Source of the DNA: Desulfofustis sp.
GTDB taxonomy: Bacteria; Desulfobacterota; Desulfobulbia; Desulfobulbales; Desulfocapsaceae
Direction of reading: 5' to 3'
Assembly: GCA_030604345.1 (NCBI GenBank)
Contig: JAUVWB010000039.1
Coordinates: forward strand, 1-9,507
DNA length: 9,507 bases
Part shown: one piece after another, positions 6,284 through 9,507 of the stretch
How the letters are laid out: each line of letters starts with the position of its first letter
Position numbering within the stretch: position 1 is the stretch's first letter
Notes under the pieces: model-generated
What the model saw: the letters and a program-made list of their open reading frames with translations, nothing else
What the model was told of the DNA's origin: nothing
The model's database searches: none
Position numbers and translations under genes: made by a program

Positions 6284-6433
6284 GCGGAGTCGGATAATTC
6301 CGGCGCCCTGTCTCGTCTTTCTTGTTTGGCACCGTTGCTTCAAGTATGATGAATGGGTACGTCGTTGAGGCTGGTACCGCGGAGGAACCGGTTATCCTGC
6401 CGAAGATCGTCTGGTTGGACGGAAGGGGGAACT

Positions 6434-7435
6434 ATGGCGGCAAAGTGGGATACGGGCAGTCTTATCGGCACGTCGAGTGCGTACTGGCGCGGCTGCACCC
6501 TGCAAGCCGGGGTGCGGCTGGGGGTATTTACGGTGTTGGGGGCCCGCTCCCTGTCAACGTCGGAAGTGGCCGCGGCTATCGGCGCTGATCACCGGGCCAC
6601 CGGATGCCTGCTCAATGCCCTGGCCGGGATGGAGCTACTGCTGAAATCGGGTGACCGCTACTCCAATTCCGAGGCGGCAGCGACGTTGCTCGATGAACAC
6701 AAACCCGGCTATATTGGCCACATCATTCTCCATCACCATCACCTGGTGGACGGCTGGGCCCAACTCGACGTAGCAGTGCGCAGCGGCGGTCCGGTGGAAC
6801 AGCGCTCCTATGGCGCCGAAGCGGAGAGGCGCAGCTTTCTGCTCGGCATGTTCAACCTGGCCAGCGGCGTGGCGCCGTTGATGGTGGAAGCCATCAGCCT
6901 CGCCGGACGAAAGCGGCTGCTCGACCTGGGTGGCGGGCCGGGCACCTATGCCATCCATTTCTGTCGGGCGAATCCGCACCTGCAGGCGGTGGTGTTTGAT
7001 CGACCCACCACCGAGCCGTTCATGAAGCGCACGGTTGCTTCGTTCGGTCTCAGTGACCGGATCACCTTTGCCGGTGGCGATTTCAATCGTGATTCCCTGG
7101 CCGGTGGCCCGTACGATGTGGCCTGGCTGTCGCATGTTCTTCATTCCAACGGCCCCGAGCAGTGTGTTGAACTGGTCCGCAGGACCGGAGCGGTGCTGGC
7201 GCCGGGCGGCTTGATCCTGATCCACGATTTCATTCTGGACGATACCCGGGACAAACCCGAATTCGCCACGCTGTTTGCCTTGAACATGTTGATCAATACG
7301 GCGCAGGGCAGAACCTATTCCCGGGAAGAAATCACCGCCATGCTTGAGACAGCCGGCTTTTTCTCACCACGCTGCATTGATCCGAAAACACCGAATCAGT
7401 CGCTGGTAATGGCGGCAATCAAAGGCGATACATAG
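6434..7435 (+). CDS. SAM-dependent O-methyltransferase, CrtF/caffeate OMT-like
   Basis: A 333-residue methyltransferase of the class that includes acetylserotonin, caffeate and hydroxyneurosporene O-methyltransferases. The N-terminal part (about 10-90) is the winged-helix dimerisation domain (GVFTVLGARSLSTSEVAAAI). The C-terminal Rossmann domain has the SAM-binding motif LLDLGGGPG (162-170), an acidic residue after strand 2 (FDR, Asp189), GGDF (214-217), and the post-motif LAPGGLILIHDF (255-266). The catalytic-base region of plant enzymes (LHDW) reads SHVLHSNG here; His237 aligns with the base but the next Asp is replaced by Ser, so the substrate class is uncertain. ATG at 6434 was chosen because GGGGGA lies just upstream; an in-frame GTG-type or ATG start 27 codons earlier lacks this and adds non-family sequence. 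The next gene follows 52 bases later. Confidence 0.87.
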   Translation: MAAKWDTGSLIGTSSAYWRGCTLQAGVRLGVFTVLGARSLSTSEVAAAIGADHRATGCLLNALAGMELLLKSGDRYSNSEAAATLLDEHKPGYIGHIILHHHHLVDGWAQLDVAVRSGGPVEQRSYGAEAERRSFLLGMFNLASGVAPLMVEAISLAGRKRLLDLGGGPGTYAIHFCRANPHLQAVVFDRPTTEPFMKRTVASFGLSDRITFAGGDFNRDSLAGGPYDVAWLSHVLHSNGPEQCVELVRRTGAVLAPGGLILIHDFILDDTRDKPEFATLFALNMLINTAQGRTYSREEITAMLETAGFFSPRCIDPKTPNQSLVMAAIKGDT

Positions 7436-7487
7436 CAGGTATTGTTGGTTACGACCAAGGACAACCGATACCGAGGGAGGGAGCGGC

Positions 7488-8009
7488 GTGAACAGGTCTC
7501 ATCGCGCAAAAAGAGGAGCGATGCATGTCATCTGGGGTGGTGTGGCGGCCCTGATGTCTTGTCTGTTGGTCTCGACAGCACTGATCGGTTGCGTGGGTAA
7601 ACCGGAAAAAAGCTATCTGATGGACGGGCGCCAATTGCAATGGGGCGATATGAATCGGGACCAGCGCAAACGCCACATGCGTCAGGAGGTGGTGCCGCTG
7701 GCTCAAGCGATCTTTCAATCCTGGCGCCCGGAACGGTTCAGCACGGTCAGCTGCACCCTGTGCCATGGTGAAGGTGCGGGGAATGACGATTTCCACATGC
7801 CGACCGAGCATCTGCCGCGGCTCAGCGGCGAGCTCTTCCTCGGCTCCGAGTTTCGCAAGCATCCGGATACGACCCGGCTCAAGCTGGACCGCCTGGTGCC
7901 GGAAATGGCTGAAACTCTCGGGAAAAAACAATTCAGCCTGATTACCCGACGCGGCTTTGGTTGTTATTCGTGCCACCTGGGACCCGACGGGCCGCAGTTC
8001 GGCAACTGA
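7488..8009 (+). CDS. Diheme c-type cytochrome lipoprotein
   Basis: A 173-residue exported protein with two covalent heme sites, CTLCH (89-93) and CYSCH (159-163). The N-terminus is basic (RSHRAKR), then hydrophobic, ending in lipobox LIGC (Cys35), so it should be a lipid-anchored periplasmic or outer-membrane electron carrier. The second heme site is near the C-terminus, which ends 10 residues later. VPEM (137-140) and a nearby His-rich segment could supply axial ligands, but I cannot assign them. The arrangement FS..C.LCHGEG, then MAETLG, then GFGCYSCH resembles cytochromes of myxobacteria and relatives as I remember them. GTG at 7488 is taken because GGGAGG lies 7 bases upstream and gives a good signal n-region; ATG at 7521 is an alternative. 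Confidence 0.83.
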   Translation: MNRSHRAKRGAMHVIWGGVAALMSCLLVSTALIGCVGKPEKSYLMDGRQLQWGDMNRDQRKRHMRQEVVPLAQAIFQSWRPERFSTVSCTLCHGEGAGNDDFHMPTEHLPRLSGELFLGSEFRKHPDTTRLKLDRLVPEMAETLGKKQFSLITRRGFGCYSCHLGPDGPQFGN

Positions 8010-8010
8010 G

Positions 8011-8047
8011 CCGGCACCGTGTGGTTGGCAGCCTGATTCGGTGGCGG
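8011..8047. terminator. Imperfect dyad between convergent genes
   Basis: CCGGCACCG (8011-8019) and CGGTGGCGG (8039-8047) pair at 8 of 9 positions across a 19-base loop, right after the cytochrome stop and just before the convergent gene's stop at 8060. There is no T-run on either strand, so a terminator role is only suggested by position. Confidence 0.25.
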
Positions 8048-8059
8048 AGAAACAGGGTA

Positions 8060-8845
8060 TTATGGATGACGGAAGAACAGTTCGAAGAGGGTCAGCGCGA
8101 TCTCCACGATGATGAGTATGGCGATGTACCATTCCACCCGCAAGCTGCGGCGGGCATGGAGCAAGCCCAGGGAGGTCTGGGCGGTGCGGGAGATCAGGTC
8201 GATCTTGCGTACCAGGGCCCGCTCCCGCTCCCGCAGTTCAAATTCGTCCTCGAGCATCAGATAGAACCCTTCCAACTCCGAGTGTTCCCAGAGCAGGTCG
8301 GGTTTTTCGGTGAGTTCTGCCCGGCCGACCATGTCGTGCTCGGTGACCAGTGCCGAGCCGATGGTCCTCAGCAGATGACCGCCGCCGCGCGGATGACGGT
8401 TACGAGCCAGCTTCTCCACCAGCGGCTCAATGAGCTCAAAGCTTCGTTTGATTCTCGTCTCGTAACTGGCCAATAGCACTGAACGAGCCAGTACCTCGAC
8501 GAGGACCTGCAAGCGGGGTACGGAAGCGTCACGCAGCGTGATCCGATCTCCCAGCACCCGCTCTTCCTGACTCGGGGTGATCGAGACGTCAATCTGTTCC
8601 TCGTCCCCGTCGTCGATTCTTTCTTCCAGATAGCTTGCCAGGGCGGCATCGATGAGATGCTGCTGTTCCAGTGATGGAACATTGACAAAAACAACGATGC
8701 CATAGCGAAACAACGCGACGTAGCCCTGTCCCTGAGGAACCATGGTCGGAGAGACAGACAGCGCAACGTCGGAAGGAAAGCCGCGCAGCAGGATTCGCCG
8801 CGCCACCTGGACGGCGCGAATGACAAAGGTGACGGGAAGCTCCAT
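8060..8845 (-). CDS. DUF155 / RMD1 family membrane protein
   Basis: A 261-residue protein of the DUF155 family (bacterial YagE-type relatives of yeast Rmd1), which has no settled bacterial function. Family signs in order are GYVALFRYGIVVFVNV (41-56), RSVLLASYETRI (121-132), the PDLLWEHSELEGFYLMLED region (182-200) with a following charged helix ERERALVRKIDLISR, and the C-terminal RVEWYIAILIIVEIALTLFE (236-255), a single transmembrane helix at about 238-258. The bulk is therefore probably cytoplasmic with a C-terminal anchor. ATG at 8845-8843 has AGGA 10 bases upstream. It is convergent with the cytochrome and lies downstream of the glycine-rich gene on the same strand. Length and end points match the family well. 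Confidence 0.88.
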   Translation of the reverse strand: MELPVTFVIRAVQVARRILLRGFPSDVALSVSPTMVPQGQGYVALFRYGIVVFVNVPSLEQQHLIDAALASYLEERIDDGDEEQIDVSITPSQEERVLGDRITLRDASVPRLQVLVEVLARSVLLASYETRIKRSFELIEPLVEKLARNRHPRGGGHLLRTIGSALVTEHDMVGRAELTEKPDLLWEHSELEGFYLMLEDEFELRERERALVRKIDLISRTAQTSLGLLHARRSLRVEWYIAILIIVEIALTLFELFFRHP

Positions 8846-8960
8846 GGGACAGAATCCTGAGCATGGTTCTTGACCGTGGGTGCTTCAAGGTCTTACCAGC
8901 TGTTATCCCCGCAATCATAGCTCGTTCCTGGTGGGTTGACAATCGGCTTTTGTCTCTCAG

Positions 8961-8992
8961 AGCTCCCTGGAGGATTGGCATCACAGGGAGCT
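8961..8992. repeat. Inverted repeat AGCTCCCTG/CAGGGAGCT
   Basis: Perfect 9-bp arms (8961-8969 and 8984-8992) flank a 14-base loop in the 164-base gap between the glycine-rich gene stop (9010) and the DUF155 start (8845). It could be a weak terminator or processing site after the glycine-rich gene, but no T-run follows on the minus strand (next bases CTGAGAGACAAAAG). Confidence 0.4.
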
Positions 8993-9009
8993 TGCTCCAG
9001 GTTCTTCCG

Positions 9010-9507
9010 TCACCGTCTCCCCAGGCCGCCGCCGAGACCACCACCGCTGCCACCGGCATTGCCTTTGCCGTTGCCGGAATTGCCGGGGCCTCCTCCCTTG
9101 CCGGAATTACCCGGCCCACCGTCGTCGTTGCCTGCGGCTCCAGCGCCGCCGCCCTTGCCGGAATTACCGGGGCCGCCATTGTCGTTGCCAGCGGCTCCGA
9201 CGCCGCCACCCTTGCCGGAATTACCCGGACTGTTGCCGCCGATGTCTGAGTTTCCGCGACCGGTTGCGCCAGGGCTTGCATCGCTCCCGCGGTTTGCCGA
9301 GGCGGCGCTGTTGCCCCGCCCGGCTGTCTGACCGGGCGCTCCCGATAAGCCTTTTCCCGGGGCACCGGCGGCGCCGAGCACTCCGGTTGCCGCCGAACTG
9401 CTGGCCCGGGACAGGCCGATACCGGTTTCTGCATGAACTCGGTCTCTCTTGGCTAGGCCAAGGCCGGGGTTCCCTGCAGCTTTAGCGTTCCTCTGGGTGG
9501 CTGCGGC
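9010..9507 (-). CDS. Glycine-rich repeat protein (C-terminal part, cut by window edge)
   Basis: The last 165 codons of a leftward gene whose start lies beyond base 9507; the frame is open to the window edge, so internal starts seen near 9381 and 9434 are not needed. The visible part opens with an Ala/Gly/Lys-rich stretch (AAATQRNAKAAGNPG) and then becomes low-complexity Gly, Asn, Ser and Ala. It contains two full copies and one part copy of a 19-residue unit, PGNSGKGGG(A/V)GAAGND(N/D)GG, and ends GGSGGGLGGGLGRR. Such tails are common in exported or surface proteins, but no signal peptide is visible because the N-terminus is missing. No family is assigned. The complementary strand gives proline-rich frames, which are the expected mirror of Gly codons. 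Confidence 0.65.
   Translation of the reverse strand, partial: AAATQRNAKAAGNPGLGLAKRDRVHAETGIGLSRASSSAATGVLGAAGAPGKGLSGAPGQTAGRGNSAASANRGSDASPGATGRGNSDIGGNSPGNSGKGGGVGAAGNDNGGPGNSGKGGGAGAAGNDDGGPGNSGKGGGPGNSGNGKGNAGGSGGGLGGGLGRR
9088..9228 (-). repeat. 57-bp tandem repeat in the glycine-rich gene
   Basis: Two complete 57-bp units (9228-9172 and 9171-9115) and a 27-base third (9114-9088) each begin CCGGGTAATTCCGGCAAGG or a near copy and keep the reading frame (19 residues per unit). The units differ at scattered third positions and at two codons (Val/Ala, Asn/Asp), so they are not freshly duplicated. Copy number could vary between strains by slippage or recombination. Confidence 0.75.

Noticed and set aside
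6327..6339. TGGCACCGTTGCT upstream of the methyltransferase, resembling a sigma-54 promoter
   Set aside because: The GG and GC are only 7 bases apart instead of 10, so sigma-54 could not bind both boxes.
5888..6343. 151-codon minus-strand frame over the small helical gene
   Set aside because: It is antisense to 5996-6283, Phe/Leu-rich in the manner of a complement of Glu/Lys codons, and has no ribosome site.
7449..8132. 227-codon minus-strand frame across the cytochrome gene
   Set aside because: It is a shadow of the plus-strand gene, which has two CxxCH motifs and a lipoprotein signal.
9088..9228. Possible CRISPR array
   Set aside because: The repeats are contiguous 57-bp units without spacers and keep a reading frame.
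8863..9331. Plus-strand proline-rich frames (LPELPGPP repeats)
   Set aside because: They are the complement of glycine codons in the minus-strand repeat gene and lack ribosome sites.
8589..9434. 281-codon minus-strand frame from ATG 9434
   Set aside because: It overlaps the first third of the DUF155 gene in another frame and is Pro/Arg/Ala-rich without motifs; the Gly-rich frame is open through the window edge and carries regular repeats.

Overview
The window reads as an accessory-type segment from a Gram-negative bacterium. It is most likely a member of the Desulfuromonadia (Geobacter/Pelobacter/Desulfuromonas group). This is inferred from the combination of a sigma-54 activator, an RND efflux operon, a c-type cytochrome lipoprotein, a YkgJ-type cysteine-cluster protein and a DUF155 protein, not from any marker gene.

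Left part (about 1-4440, visibly more AT-rich): a leftward operon encodes an azoreductase-like flavoprotein (1685-2311), a periplasmic adaptor lipoprotein (371-1600), a 59-residue membrane ORF (166-345) and the first 56 residues of an RND efflux pump that continues past base 1. It is divergent from a GAF-AAA+-Fis sigma-54 activator (2557-4107). The shared intergenic region holds a good -24/-12 element pointing at the azoreductase and, about 95 bp upstream of its expected start point, overlapping inverted repeats placed like an activator binding site. The simplest reading is an inducible detoxification unit: the activator senses a compound through its GAF domain, switches on the operon, and the flavoprotein and RND pump reduce and export the compound. 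The 59-residue ORF is a truncated copy of the N-terminus of the pump gene that follows it and overlaps that gene's start by 4 bases.

Middle (4108-4463): a region without a confident gene but rich in dyads, including two copies of a CAGAA-N2-TTCTG palindrome, and one doubtful 80-codon leftward ORF.

Right part (about 4464-9507, more GC-rich): ordinary single genes. These are a YkgJ-like cysteine-cluster protein (+), a membrane-anchored protein with a near-consensus sigma-70 promoter (-), a small helical protein (+), a CrtF/caffeate-type O-methyltransferase (+), a diheme c-type lipoprotein (+), a DUF155/RMD1 membrane protein (-) and the 3' part of a glycine-rich protein with a 57-bp tandem repeat (-), cut by the window edge. 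The three + genes from 5996 to 8009 may be cotranscribed, but nothing ties their functions together.
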